Of a stretch of DNA of 64,000 nucleotides, positions 17,141-26,252 are shown one piece after another; within the stretch, counting starts at the first letter, position 1, and every line of letters begins with the position of its first letter. The DNA is taken from positions 186,001 to 250,000 of the forward strand of contig JANQPF010000009.1 in the NCBI GenBank assembly GCA_028285415.1, written 5' to 3'. Below the pieces are notes generated by a model, which saw only the letters and a program-made list of their open reading frames with translations, was not told the DNA's origin and did no database searches. Source of the stretch: Pseudomonadales bacterium (GTDB lineage Bacteria > Pseudomonadota > Gammaproteobacteria > Pseudomonadales > Azotimanducaceae). The position numbers and the translations under genes were made by a program.

Positions 17141-18154
17141 TCATCTGCTGCCAGAGCCGCGAACGTCGCTGGGCGGTCGACCCGTCCAGCGTTTGAACGC
17201 CCGACGGAAATTGGTCGTCTCGGTGTAGCCGAGAAACCCAGCAATCTGATCGATGCTGAGTGCGGTGTTTCTGAGGTAGTCGAGGGCAAGGTCCTTTCTG
17301 ACGTCATCGACGATTTCCCGGAACGAGGTATCAAGCTCACCGAGGCGCCGGCGCAGCGTTCTGGAACTCATACCGAGATCAGCAGCCACCGCCTCCATGT
17401 CTGCCAGCCGGGTCGGACTGCGCAGCATGATCTGGCGCACCTCATGGACAACGTGAGCTTCCTGCGCGTGACGCGCGGCAATCTGTTCAACGAGACGCAG
17501 GCAGACGGCAGCACTGGCGGGATCGGCATGTTCGAGAGGCCGATCGCTCGGCAGCGCGGTCCAATACGCGTTGACCGGCTGATTGTAGGAAACGGGACAA
17601 TCGAAATGTTGTGCGTAGAGCTGTGAGTAAGCAGGCTCCGTGTAGGCACAAGACACGCCCAACAGCCGGATGGGATGACCGATGATGAGCGGCGTGACCG
17701 TTTTTATCCCCATGATCATCTCTTCCACGCAGAACGGCAGCGCAGCCCCCAGCGCTACGGGACTGTCCAGCTCCACCCGGAGCCGGTCTGCCTCTTCCGC
17801 CAGCGAAAACGACAGCACGCTGGACGAGGCATTCTGAAACTGACAGCCGAGGTAAATCGCCTCCCGCTCCGTGGCGGAGCTCATCAGCGCATAGCCCAGC
17901 ATCCCCCACGTGCTGATATTTTCCCGCGCACCGACACGCAGGCCGAGCCCCGGCTCGGAGGAGAGATCGAGCGCTCGATGAATGACAGTGAGCAACTGCT
18001 TGATCGACAGGTTGTCCTCAGCCTGTCGCAGTGAGTCCGGCTGCAACCCGGTGCCGTGCAGGAGCTGGTTGGGATTCACCCCTTCTGCCTCGAGAACCTG
18101 CATGATCAGGCGCGCCAGCTGCGGCGGCGTGGTGAGTTGATTGGCAGGATCCAT
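17141..18154 (-). CDS. AraC family regulator with arabinose-binding-like N-terminal domain
   Basis: This 337-aa regulator belongs to the OruR-like subgroup: an N-terminal effector domain (residues ~25-210) and a C-terminal AraC helix-turn-helix pair (residues ~240-330: VAADLGMSSRTLRRRL and IAGFLGYTETTNFRRAFKRWTG). It is divergent from a PhyH dioxygenase and is its likely activator. No clear ribosome site precedes the ATG. Confidence 0.87.
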   Translation of the reverse strand: MDPANQLTTPPQLARLIMQVLEAEGVNPNQLLHGTGLQPDSLRQAEDNLSIKQLLTVIHRALDLSSEPGLGLRVGARENISTWGMLGYALMSSATEREAIYLGCQFQNASSSVLSFSLAEEADRLRVELDSPVALGAALPFCVEEMIMGIKTVTPLIIGHPIRLLGVSCAYTEPAYSQLYAQHFDCPVSYNQPVNAYWTALPSDRPLEHADPASAAVCLRLVEQIAARHAQEAHVVHEVRQIMLRSPTRLADMEAVAADLGMSSRTLRRRLGELDTSFREIVDDVRKDLALDYLRNTALSIDQIAGFLGYTETTNFRRAFKRWTGRPPSDVRGSGSR

Positions 18155-18182
18155 GTGCGGTTGTTTCGACTCTCGGGAATTG

Positions 18183-18221
18183 TGTCCGAAAATGATCAGG
18201 TCGTGGCCGACGCTAACCTGT
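18183..18221. promoter_or_regulatory. Weak 21-bp-spaced direct repeat, candidate AraC site
   Basis: TGTCCGA at 18183 and TGGCCGA at 18204 are spaced exactly 21 bp, with about 10 of 18 positions shared across the longer element. This lies between the AraC gene and the divergent PhyH gene. The match is weaker than at the other two AraC loci in this window. Confidence 0.3.
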
Positions 18222-18274
18222 TGCCGGAATTGCTGTCAATCGATACTGATCCCCACATTGAGAGGAGACCAGCC

Positions 18275-19183
18275 ATGCCCAGCCTGACCACCCTGCCCCC
18301 GGACGCCCCCATCGAGGAAATCAACGCCTGCATCGACCGCGACGGCGCCGTCATCCTGCGCGACGTGCTGAGCGAAGCAGAAGTGCAGCAGATAGAGGCG
18401 GAGTTGCAGCCCTACTGGGACGCCACGCCCCAGGGTGAGGACGACTTCCACGGCCACCAGACCCAGCGTACCGGCGCACTGCTGGCCCGCTCAGCCAAGT
18501 GTCGTGAGATGGCGCTCAACGAAAAGATCACAGGCGTATGCGATCACAAGTTGCTCGACAACTGTGAGCGCTACCAGATTCATGTCACTCAGGCGATCCG
18601 CATCCAGCCCGGCGAAACGCCCCAAACGATTCACAAAGACAAGTGGGCCTGGAATTCGATCCTCGCGGAAATCGAGCCGCAGATCAGCACCATGTGGGCG
18701 ATCACGGATTTCACGAAGGAGAACGGGGCCACAGCCGTCGTGCCTGGTTCAGACAAGTGGCCCAACGAGCGTCAGCCCGAAGAACATGAGATGACTCAAG
18801 CAGAAATGAAGCGGGGTTCTGTCATGATCTTTACCGGCTCCGTGCTGCACGGCGGCAGTGCCAACGTGTCTGACGGCGATCGGATGGGACTCCTCATCGA
18901 TTACACCCTCGGCTGGCTGCGACAGGAAGAAAACCAGTATCTCTGCTGCCCGCCGGAGATTGCCAGGGATTTTGACCCGGAGCTGCGGCGCCTGCTGGGT
19001 TACACAATGGCAACGTTCACGCTGGGTTACTACTCCCCGCCGCTGCCCGCCGGCTCCGGGATTGAAGCCGTGACGCCCGAGTTTGCGGTTGACCCCAGCG
19101 TCGGCGGCAGCAGCTTCGGCGGTGAGGCGTTACGCAAGGCGATGACAGAGGACATTCTGGGCGAGGCCAGCACCGCCAGCTAG
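18275..19183 (+). CDS. Phytanoyl-CoA dioxygenase (PhyH) family protein
   Basis: This 302-aa PhyH-type oxygenase starts at ATG 18275, preceded by AGAGGAGA at 18261; the longer frame to 18056 overlaps the divergent AraC gene. Metal ligands are His-Lys-Asp in TIHKDKWAW and His in SVLHGGSAN, with Arg in DRMGLLIDYT. It stands alone, driven from the AraC intergenic region, and converges on the serine-hydrolase gene. Substrate unknown. Confidence 0.85.
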   Translation: MPSLTTLPPDAPIEEINACIDRDGAVILRDVLSEAEVQQIEAELQPYWDATPQGEDDFHGHQTQRTGALLARSAKCREMALNEKITGVCDHKLLDNCERYQIHVTQAIRIQPGETPQTIHKDKWAWNSILAEIEPQISTMWAITDFTKENGATAVVPGSDKWPNERQPEEHEMTQAEMKRGSVMIFTGSVLHGGSANVSDGDRMGLLIDYTLGWLRQEENQYLCCPPEIARDFDPELRRLLGYTMATFTLGYYSPPLPAGSGIEAVTPEFAVDPSVGGSSFGGEALRKAMTEDILGEASTAS

Positions 19184-19207
19184 CAAGCGCAACGAACCGG
19201 CAGGCAG

Positions 19208-20977
19208 CTACCTGACTTTTTCGGTCAGCGGCTGCACTGCCGGAAGCACGTAGTTCGGAATCAGCTCATTCTGGGAGCGCAGGAAAACGCCGTCCGAATA
19301 GCTGCCACCGTAGAAGGCAACCACCAGGTCGAGCTCCGGGATGGCCATGACAATCTGCCCGCCGTTACCGGCTGCAAAAACTGCAGTGACGGTTTCATTC
19401 TGATAAGGGTATTCGCTAATCCACCATTGATACCCATAGCCGCGGCCACCAATTTTTATCTGCTCCTGCGCAGACTCGGCGATCCAGTCTGCATCAATCA
19501 CACGGCGACCATTCCACGTGCCCCCGTTGAGAATCAGCTGGCCGATCTTCATGAAGTCACGCGGACGCCATTGCGCGCCACCGCCGAAGTAAACCTCGCC
19601 CGTGGGCTGCAGACCCAGATAGTAGTGGTCAATCTGCAGCGGTCCGGCGATCAGCTCAGCCACCAGTGCTTTGAGCGTCTGACCGGTGACCTGACTGATC
19701 AGCGCGCCGATCAGATTGCTATTGGCGCTGCAGTAGATCCCTTCGCTGCCGGGATCATGCGCCATGGGCAGATCGAGGGTGTACCGGTACCAGTCCGGCT
19801 CGTCAGTCTGATCCTGCAACCTGCCTTCATTACCGGGAGCATCCGGATCGTTGTCGTCACAATAAAACCCGGAAGACATGGTCAGCAGGTGCTTCAAGGT
19901 CATGGCTTCTTTGCGCGGGTCTCCCGGTGAACGCTCGCCGCGCAAAGTGGCGTAGACCGGTGTGTCCGCATCGATCGGGTAACCCGCATGCTTTGCCGCG
20001 CCAACCAGAAGGGATACGACACTCTTGCTGGCTGAGCGTGTGTCGTGGTGGGTGTCGCGGGAAAAACCGTGGAAATACTCTTCCAGCACCAGCTTCCCAG
20101 CCCGAGCGATGAGCAAACCGTGAATGCGATGCGAGTGCAGGCTGTCGTCAGCGGTGATGATCTCCTGGTCCAGGAGCTGCCGAATGGGGGCCAGGTCGAT
20201 GTTCAGTTCGTCCAGCGTTCCGGTTTGCCAGCCATCTTCGAGCTGTGCCGGCGCCCGGTATACCCACGGACCATCGTTTTTCGGGCGCGGGTGAAAATGA
20301 CTGTAGGTATCGTCGCTGATACGACTGAACTCGTACGTGCCACCCCGCCAGGGCGATAATCTGAGCGTAAACGTATCCGTTTCCAGATGATGAATCCCGC
20401 GGGCGAGTTCCCGCGCTTCCTTGCTTGATCCCCAGCTGCCGATAAACGAAAGCGCCTCGGCACGCTGCTCGATACGTTTGATCCTGGTGAAAAGCCCCAG
20501 GTTTCTATCGGGATTGCGCAGATAGGCGGCGAAACCGTCTTCAGTCTCTGTGATGGGCAGGTAAAACGTGTACTCGCTTGGTTTCGGCCTGACGACGCCC
20601 CGCCACCAGCCGGAGCGCGTCTGATGCAGCGTGACGGGTGACGCCATGCGCTGGCCAATCTGCACGGGCGCCGGCTGAATCCAATGACCGCGGATTGAGC
20701 CGGCTTGCAGGCGTCCGACAAACTCTCCGCGCTCAGCGGGCAGCGCAAACTTCACCGAGCCGTCTAGTTCGGTTACCGCAACGCGATGGCCGCTGACCTC
20801 CGCATGTTTGCGTTCTGGATCGATCAACAACGGCCCGGAGATCTCCGGGCCAAATCGCTTGTAAGATGCCCAGAGCCCATCTAACGATCCCCCTTCGTCG
20901 GCCCATGCACTCCCGGGCTGTGCGGAACATGCCAACAGCGTCAACAGGCCCAACAAAAGTCTAACCATCGGCGACAT
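19208..20977 (-). CDS. Serine hydrolase (class C beta-lactamase fold), probable lipoprotein
   Basis: This 589-aa protein starts at ATG 20977 (MSPMVRLLLGLL); 21001 is an alternative. The N-terminus has a hydrophobic signal ending in LLAC, a possible lipobox. Residues ~25-260 form a region I do not recognise. A C-terminal beta-lactamase/esterase domain carries the SASK nucleophile motif (about residues 315-318), a YCSAN segment and GNGGQIV. It probably hydrolyses an ester or amide in the periplasm. Its start overlaps the end of the upstream GntR gene, so the two are cotranscribed. Confidence 0.82.
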   Translation of the reverse strand: MSPMVRLLLGLLTLLACSAQPGSAWADEGGSLDGLWASYKRFGPEISGPLLIDPERKHAEVSGHRVAVTELDGSVKFALPAERGEFVGRLQAGSIRGHWIQPAPVQIGQRMASPVTLHQTRSGWWRGVVRPKPSEYTFYLPITETEDGFAAYLRNPDRNLGLFTRIKRIEQRAEALSFIGSWGSSKEARELARGIHHLETDTFTLRLSPWRGGTYEFSRISDDTYSHFHPRPKNDGPWVYRAPAQLEDGWQTGTLDELNIDLAPIRQLLDQEIITADDSLHSHRIHGLLIARAGKLVLEEYFHGFSRDTHHDTRSASKSVVSLLVGAAKHAGYPIDADTPVYATLRGERSPGDPRKEAMTLKHLLTMSSGFYCDDNDPDAPGNEGRLQDQTDEPDWYRYTLDLPMAHDPGSEGIYCSANSNLIGALISQVTGQTLKALVAELIAGPLQIDHYYLGLQPTGEVYFGGGAQWRPRDFMKIGQLILNGGTWNGRRVIDADWIAESAQEQIKIGGRGYGYQWWISEYPYQNETVTAVFAAGNGGQIVMAIPELDLVVAFYGGSYSDGVFLRSQNELIPNYVLPAVQPLTEKVR

Positions 20978-21620
20978 CCCCCGAGCGCTCCAGCCAGGCA
21001 AGGATGGGTGCTACCCCGCTGGTCAAATTCTGCTTCAAACCTTCACAGGCGCTCTCCAGATCCCCGTTGGCAAGCGCTTGCAGGATCACCTGATGCTCCC
21101 GGTAGGCAGATTCGGCATTGGTTTCTTTTTCGAGATAAGCGAGCTCGTAGCGTCTTGTGCGTAGGATGAAGTGTCGAATCAAATCCAGCAGTACCGAGTT
21201 ATTGCACTGCCCCACCAACAACAGATGCCATTCGTCGTCTCGCGTGATCCTGGTCAGGGCGCTCTTCGCGACATGCAGTTTTTCGTTGAGGTCACGAAGT
21301 TTCTCGAGATCAGCAGGAGACGGGAGGCCGGCCAGGCGTAATGCCTCGACGTCCAGAATCGGGCGGATGGCGTAGATTTCTTCGAACTCCCTGCTTGTCA
21401 GCGGCCGCACGAAATTACCTTTGCGGGGCCTGTTATCCAGCGCACCTTCCGAGACAAGCAGCGCCAGGGCTTCGCGCAAGGGTGTACGGCTGACGCCCAA
21501 CCGTTCGGCGAGGTGCACTTCGTTGATACGCGAGTTTCCCGGCAAGGCACCCGTGGTGATCATGTCGCGGATCTGATCAGCGATGTGATCGCTGAGATTC
21601 GCTCTACTCGAATATTGCAT
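20961..21620 (-). CDS. GntR family (FadR/FCD-type) transcriptional regulator
   Basis: This 219-aa protein starts at ATG 21620; a TTG at 21656 is possible but would place the operator inside the gene. It has an N-terminal winged helix (DHIADQIRDMITTGALPG, then LAERLGVSRTPLREAL) and a C-terminal helical FCD-type effector domain. A near-perfect palindrome lies directly before the ATG, indicating autoregulation. No ribosome site is visible, so translation may be leaderless. It is divergent from the PhyH-MDR-ligase operon and probably controls both directions. Confidence 0.87.
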   Translation of the reverse strand: MQYSSRANLSDHIADQIRDMITTGALPGNSRINEVHLAERLGVSRTPLREALALLVSEGALDNRPRKGNFVRPLTSREFEEIYAIRPILDVEALRLAGLPSPADLEKLRDLNEKLHVAKSALTRITRDDEWHLLLVGQCNNSVLLDLIRHFILRTRRYELAYLEKETNAESAYREHQVILQALANGDLESACEGLKQNLTSGVAPILAWLERSGDVADG

Positions 21621-21638
21621 ACTGTATACAATATGCAA
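21615..21638. promoter_or_regulatory. GntR operator palindrome
   Basis: A 24-bp palindrome with a single mismatched pair: arms TTGCAT (21615-21620) and ATGCAA (21633-21638) around a perfect TGTATACA core (21623-21630). TGTATACA-like cores are typical of FCD-type GntR regulators. It overlaps the regulator's ATG on one side and lies ~134 bp before the divergent PhyH start. Confidence 0.7.
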
Positions 21639-21771
21639 CGACAGGTCACCCGTCAACAGACGTCGTCGGGTGATCCAGCTTTCGCTGTGCTCGGTCGACC
21701 GTGCACACGCCGCATCGGCGGACAGCCGGTGTATGATGACCGCGTGACGTCAATTGGAGCAGGCTGACCCT

Positions 21772-22686
21772 ATGTCCGAGACGAGACGTTTTACCGCCGA
21801 ACAACTCGGAGAATGGCATCGCGAAGGCGGCGTGCTGCTGGAACGATTCTTCACACCAGAAGAGATGGCACCCTGTCGGGTGGACATGGACGCGCTGTAC
21901 GGAGACAGACGTGACGCCGATGCGCCGGCGAGGGACGATAAAGAGGCAGGAGCGATTGGCGTGTTCTCACGCGATCAGTTCCGCAATTTCGACGATATGC
22001 CGTTTGACTGCTCGCCTGCGCTGAATCTGCTGGCCCTGCATCCTGCACTAATTCAGCTGGCGCGGGCGGCGCTCGGCACGGACAGCGTTCACCTCTATCA
22101 GAGCCACTCCTGGGCAAAGTTCACCGGGGAGGCGGATTTCGACCAGAGCTTTCACTGCGACTTCAAGAATCACACGCTGACCGTGCCGGCAGAATCGGCG
22201 CGGGCACGCACGATCAACTGCATGATTTACATCACCGATGTCGAAGACGATCTGGGGGCCATTCACTACGTGCCCGTGTCCGCCAGCGATGCGGTCTGCG
22301 GCGGTGAGCGGGACCCCTTCGGTCCCGAGGAAGTGCAGGCACCGCTGCAAGCCGTGGAGCGTTCCGGCGCCGGTCCGCAGGGCTCCATTTTTGCCTATGG
22401 CATTGACGTCTACCATCGCGGCACCAACCTCACCCGCCCGGGTGGCGTACGCTACACCCTCACCGCAAGTTTCAAAACTGCGGGTAACGACATGATCGGC
22501 TGGAGCGCGTGGCCTGTGAGCTTCATGAAACCCTGGCACATCTATTTTGAGCATTGCACGCCGGATCAGCTCAGCTGTCTGGGCGTACCGCTACCGGGCG
22601 ATGGCTTCTGGACCAAACAGACCATCGAACGCACGGCCAGGCGCTGGCCAATGTGGGAATCTGAACCGTATCTCAATGCGCTATGA
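21772..22686 (+). CDS. Phytanoyl-CoA dioxygenase (PhyH) family protein
   Basis: This 304-aa oxygenase starts at ATG 21772 (MSETRRFTAEQL), with GGAGCAGG about 8 bp upstream; a TTG at 21754 is less likely. Metal ligands are His-Cys-Asp in SFHCDFKNH and His in VYHRGTNL, with Arg in GGVRYTL. It begins a unit with a quinone-oxidoreductase-like gene and an acyl-CoA ligase, so an acyl substrate and CoA chemistry are plausible, close to the classical PhyH role in branched fatty-acid oxidation. Confidence 0.85.
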   Translation: MSETRRFTAEQLGEWHREGGVLLERFFTPEEMAPCRVDMDALYGDRRDADAPARDDKEAGAIGVFSRDQFRNFDDMPFDCSPALNLLALHPALIQLARAALGTDSVHLYQSHSWAKFTGEADFDQSFHCDFKNHTLTVPAESARARTINCMIYITDVEDDLGAIHYVPVSASDAVCGGERDPFGPEEVQAPLQAVERSGAGPQGSIFAYGIDVYHRGTNLTRPGGVRYTLTASFKTAGNDMIGWSAWPVSFMKPWHIYFEHCTPDQLSCLGVPLPGDGFWTKQTIERTARRWPMWESEPYLNAL

Positions 22687-22715
22687 ACAGTAACAACGAC
22701 TCAGGGAGGTAACCC

Positions 22716-23717
22716 ATGCGCGCAGCGGTCGTTCGCGAGCACGGAGAGATTGACAACATCCTCGTCGAGGACAACTTCCCCGAACCGGAGGTGGAACCCG
22801 GCTGGGTGAAAGTTGCCGTCAAAGCGACGTCACTCAACTACCACGATATTTTCAGCCGCCGCGGTATGCCGGGCATCCGGCTGCCTCTCCCACTAATCAT
22901 CGGTTCAGACATCGCCGGGGAGGTCGTTGAGCTCGGCGACGGCTGCGAAGGCGTTGCCGTCGGCGATCGAGTGTTGATCGATCCGATCAATCTGCAGCGC
23001 GGCATGATCGGTGAACGCTGGAACGGAGGCCGCGCCGAATATTGCGTCGCCGACGCCAGACAGATTGTTCCGATCCCGGACGGCGTCAGCTTCGAGGTCG
23101 CCGCCTCCATTCCCCTGGCGTATGCCACGGCTCACCGCATGATGGTCACCCGCGGTCAGGTCAGTGGAGATGACACCGTACTGGTAATGGGCGCGAGCGG
23201 CGGCGTTGGCACCGCATCCGTGCTGCTCGCCAAACGTGTGGGCGCCACGGTCATCTCGTGCGCATCGAGCCAGGCGAAACTCGACCGCCTCACAGAAATT
23301 GGCTCCGATCACGGCATCAACTACGTCGAGCAGGACATGCGCGAAGCCGCGTGGGATCTGGTCGGCAAACCCCGCATCACCGGGGAAGGCGGCGTGGATC
23401 TACTCGTCAACTGCACGGGCGGCGGTACCTGGGTGGACTCCACGCGGTGCATGAGCAAAGGCGGGAGATTGGTCACCTGCGGCGCAACCGCCGGCTTCGA
23501 GGACCAGATCGACATACGTTACGTGTGGACCTATGAACAGACCCTGCTCGGCTCCAACGGCTGGCATCGCAGCGACATCGAAGCGATGCTGCAATACGCG
23601 GCGGAAGGGTCGCTGACGCCTGTGATAGACAAGATACTGCCGCTCGATGAAGTACACGAGGCAGAACGGCTCATGGAGTCGCGCGAGATATTCGGCAAGA
23701 TTGTGCTGACCCCATGA
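22716..23717 (+). CDS. Medium-chain dehydrogenase/reductase, quinone-oxidoreductase-like
   Basis: This 333-aa zinc-independent-looking MDR protein has an N-terminal GroES-like catalytic domain (SLNYHDIFSRRG, SDIAGEVVELG) and a Rossmann domain with GASGGVGTAS near residue 155. It probably reduces or oxidises an enone or alcohol with NAD(P)H. A GGGAGG site precedes the ATG. Its stop overlaps the ligase start (ATGA), so it belongs to the PhyH-MDR-ligase operon. Confidence 0.85.
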   Translation: MRAAVVREHGEIDNILVEDNFPEPEVEPGWVKVAVKATSLNYHDIFSRRGMPGIRLPLPLIIGSDIAGEVVELGDGCEGVAVGDRVLIDPINLQRGMIGERWNGGRAEYCVADARQIVPIPDGVSFEVAASIPLAYATAHRMMVTRGQVSGDDTVLVMGASGGVGTASVLLAKRVGATVISCASSQAKLDRLTEIGSDHGINYVEQDMREAAWDLVGKPRITGEGGVDLLVNCTGGGTWVDSTRCMSKGGRLVTCGATAGFEDQIDIRYVWTYEQTLLGSNGWHRSDIEAMLQYAAEGSLTPVIDKILPLDEVHEAERLMESREIFGKIVLTP

Positions 23718-25165
23718 ATCTTGGCGACTCGGTACGCGGCGACAGCAACGACATTGCGCTGGTTGACTTGTCAGCGTCCGAGCCCCGCACATTTACGCAC
23801 GCTAAGCTCGACGGCCTGATCCAGTCGCTATGCGCAGTCCTGCCGGTTGAGCCGGGAAGCCGATACGGATTGTTGGGCAAAAACTCAGCGGAGTTCGTTT
23901 CCCTGCTTTTTGCCATCATGCGCCGGGGTGGCGTGGCGGTACCCATCAACACCAAGTTTCCCGACACGACGCTGGCATACATTGCGGCAGATGCCGAACT
24001 CGTCCGAGTGTACGCAGCCGCCGAAGAGCTTGGCCGGCTGCCGGATGAGGTCGAAGAAGACAAGATGCCCTCTCTCACCGCCGGACAGATCTGGGCAAGC
24101 GTGAAACCGGACGCCGGCCAGGCTGGGCTCGTGCTCTACACGTCCGGCTCAACGGGCGTCCCAAAAGGCGTGCTGCTCTCCCACGACAGCCAGTGGGCAA
24201 TGGTCTCCCGCATGAAGGAGCTGCTCGCCGGTGCAGCCGGCGTGATCGCAGCACCGCTCTATCACATGAACGGACTGCTTTTCCTCATGTCGCTCCTCGC
24301 CGGCGGTGGATCCGTGATCCTGATGCCTAAATTTGACGCCCGCACCTATCTCGAGGCCATAGCCGTCTACCGCGCCAACGTGATTACCGGTGTCCCAACC
24401 ATGCTGACTCTGATGCTGAAAGAGCAGGATCTGATGAACACCCTGGACTTGAGCTCGGTTATGGCGATACAGGTTGGCTCTGCGCCGCTGTCGGAAACCC
24501 TGATCACCCAAGTCCAGGAAAAGTTTCCGAACGCACGCATCAGCAACGGCTACGGCACCACCGAGGCCGGAGCCGGCATGTTCGGATCACACCCGGACGG
24601 TATCCGTGTACCCAGCCTGTCGCTGGGTTATCCGCAACCACACGTCGACGTTCGCCTCGTTGGCGGTGCCGACGACAGCGAAGGTGTGTTGGAAGTGCAG
24701 ACGCCAGCAGCGATGACCGAATATCTGAATCAGCCTGCCAAAACCACCGACAAGATGAGCGCGGATGGCTGGATCAACACGGGTGACATCATGCGCCGCG
24801 ACGCGGACGGCTTCTTCTACTTCGTGGGCCGCGACGACGACATGTTCAACTGCGGCGGTGAGAACGTGTACCCCGGCGAAGTTGAACGGATACTGGAATC
24901 CGACTCGAGGATCGCGGAGAGCTGTGTCGTAGCCGTGGACGACGCGGTAAAAGGACAGAAACCCGTTGCGTTTGTGGTACTCGCCCGGGACGCTGTCATC
25001 AGCGAACAGGCAGTGAAAGACGTGGCGCTCTCCAAGGCACCGGCCTACATGCACCCGCGACGTGTCTATTTCCTCGAAGTGATGCCGCTGGCAGGCACCA
25101 ACAAGATCGATCGAAAAGCGTTAGCCACCCTGGCTGCCGAACGTGCCGCGTCCGACGGCAATTAG
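23714..25165 (+). CDS. Acyl-CoA synthetase (AMP-binding family)
   Basis: This 483-aa adenylate-forming ligase has the P-loop motif YTSGSTGVPKG (about residue 140), YGTTEAG, and the C-terminal hinge GRDDDMFNCGGENVYPGEVE, ending with the catalytic lysine context NKIDRKAL. It activates a carboxylic acid as CoA thioester. It is somewhat short for the family (usually 500-550 aa), with a short N-terminal domain. The last 45 bp overlap, tail to tail, the thioesterase gene on the other strand. Confidence 0.88.
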   Translation: MNLGDSVRGDSNDIALVDLSASEPRTFTHAKLDGLIQSLCAVLPVEPGSRYGLLGKNSAEFVSLLFAIMRRGGVAVPINTKFPDTTLAYIAADAELVRVYAAAEELGRLPDEVEEDKMPSLTAGQIWASVKPDAGQAGLVLYTSGSTGVPKGVLLSHDSQWAMVSRMKELLAGAAGVIAAPLYHMNGLLFLMSLLAGGGSVILMPKFDARTYLEAIAVYRANVITGVPTMLTLMLKEQDLMNTLDLSSVMAIQVGSAPLSETLITQVQEKFPNARISNGYGTTEAGAGMFGSHPDGIRVPSLSLGYPQPHVDVRLVGGADDSEGVLEVQTPAAMTEYLNQPAKTTDKMSADGWINTGDIMRRDADGFFYFVGRDDDMFNCGGENVYPGEVERILESDSRIAESCVVAVDDAVKGQKPVAFVVLARDAVISEQAVKDVALSKAPAYMHPRRVYFLEVMPLAGTNKIDRKALATLAAERAASDGN

Positions 25166-25528
25166 CTTGTTGTTGTCGTCGTACACATCCACGTCGACCA
25201 CGCCCACGGTGCGCCCCACCCGACGCACCACCACCTCAGCTCTGAGATCCGTATTGACCGCAGGTCGCAGATAGTCGGTACGGAAGTTGATGGTCGGCAC
25301 GCCATGACCTTGCACCATGATGAGACCAAAACATCCGGCCGTGTCGATCAGCGCGGCGATCGGGCCGCCGTGAAACTGCCCGGACCCGGGCGCACGCTCA
25401 AACTCGGGTTTCAACGGCATTGTCATCGTCAGCGTTTCTGCTTCCTTGTCAATCGCCGTCACCATCATCCCTGCATGCTGAATGAAGGGTGATGCGTCCA
25501 TGTAGGCCTGCAGCTCGGTAATGTCCAT
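25121..25528 (-). CDS. PaaI-type hotdog thioesterase
   Basis: This 135-136-aa hotdog-fold thioesterase has the HGGPIAALIDTAG motif typical of PaaI/YbgC-like enzymes. The start is ATG 25528 (MDITELQAY), with ATG 25534 as an alternative overlapping the upstream gene's stop. It hydrolyses an acyl- or aryl-CoA. It is the last gene of a minus-strand unit with another thioesterase, an HCCA-isomerase-like and a VOC gene, and its 3' end overlaps the CoA ligase by 45 bp. Confidence 0.85.
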   Translation of the reverse strand: MDITELQAYMDASPFIQHAGMMVTAIDKEAETLTMTMPLKPEFERAPGSGQFHGGPIAALIDTAGCFGLIMVQGHGVPTINFRTDYLRPAVNTDLRAEVVVRRVGRTVGVVDVDVYDDNNKLIAVGRGTFGSQGG

Positions 25529-25530
25529 GA

Positions 25531-26178
25531 TCAACGCATCGCAATCGCAGCGGTCTCGGCGGTACTCGCGAGCGCAACCGGTCCGTTTGCCGTTTCGATG
25601 TTTATGCGAAGTGCCGGTTCACCTTCGAGCACGGCAACGTCCAGACCGAGCGTGTCGAGAACACGCTGCAAGCCGTTCGCGTCGGGATCGCTGATCGTTA
25701 GTTCAAGAAACTCCCCGCCCTGCGGATTCGTGTTGCTCGGGTGAGCGCAGTCCAGCCAGTCGATGAAGAACGGCATACGCGCTCCATGGGCCGATCCGGT
25801 CGGAAACAAGAGCTCCCACACCAGCAGCTCCCCCTCTGCGGTTTTGCGCTCGGTGCGGTTAGGCCCTGCGGTGTTTACTCCATTGGCATTCAGCATCTCT
25901 GCAATCTCTGCGAGCTGACCCTGGACCGCCCAGGTCACGAGACCCCCTGTGCTGAGCTCTGCGAAACGCGCGCCGAGATGGTTACCCGGCATCTGCGCCG
26001 GGTCCGGCGCAATGATTTCAAGATAGGTCGACCCGAGGGACAACAGCGCATTACAGGTCCCGAGTCCCACATGTTCGCCGCCATAAGCCGGCGCGACTCC
26101 AAAAGTGTCCGTTGCCCATGCGATACCGTCGTCCAGTGAAGCAACGGCATACATGAAATGATCGATTTGATTGGCCAT
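25531..26178 (-). CDS. Glyoxalase-like (VOC) domain protein
   Basis: This 215-aa protein starts at ATG 26178 (MANQIDHFMYAV), preceded by GGAGGGAG. It looks like the glyoxalase-like family with two VOC repeats: DHFMYAVASLDDGIAW at the N-terminus and a second half ending in EFLELTISDPDANG. No complete metal triad could be assigned by eye. Function unknown; the context with CoA thioesterases and an HCCA isomerase suggests an isomerase or lyase step in the same pathway. Confidence 0.72.
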   Translation of the reverse strand: MANQIDHFMYAVASLDDGIAWATDTFGVAPAYGGEHVGLGTCNALLSLGSTYLEIIAPDPAQMPGNHLGARFAELSTGGLVTWAVQGQLAEIAEMLNANGVNTAGPNRTERKTAEGELLVWELLFPTGSAHGARMPFFIDWLDCAHPSNTNPQGGEFLELTISDPDANGLQRVLDTLGLDVAVLEGEPALRINIETANGPVALASTAETAAIAMR

Positions 26179-26252
26179 ATCTCCCTCCTCGGGTGATGAT
26201 GCCACAACATCGACGGCATCTACCCATGCTGCAACAGAGCCTTGACGCCAGG

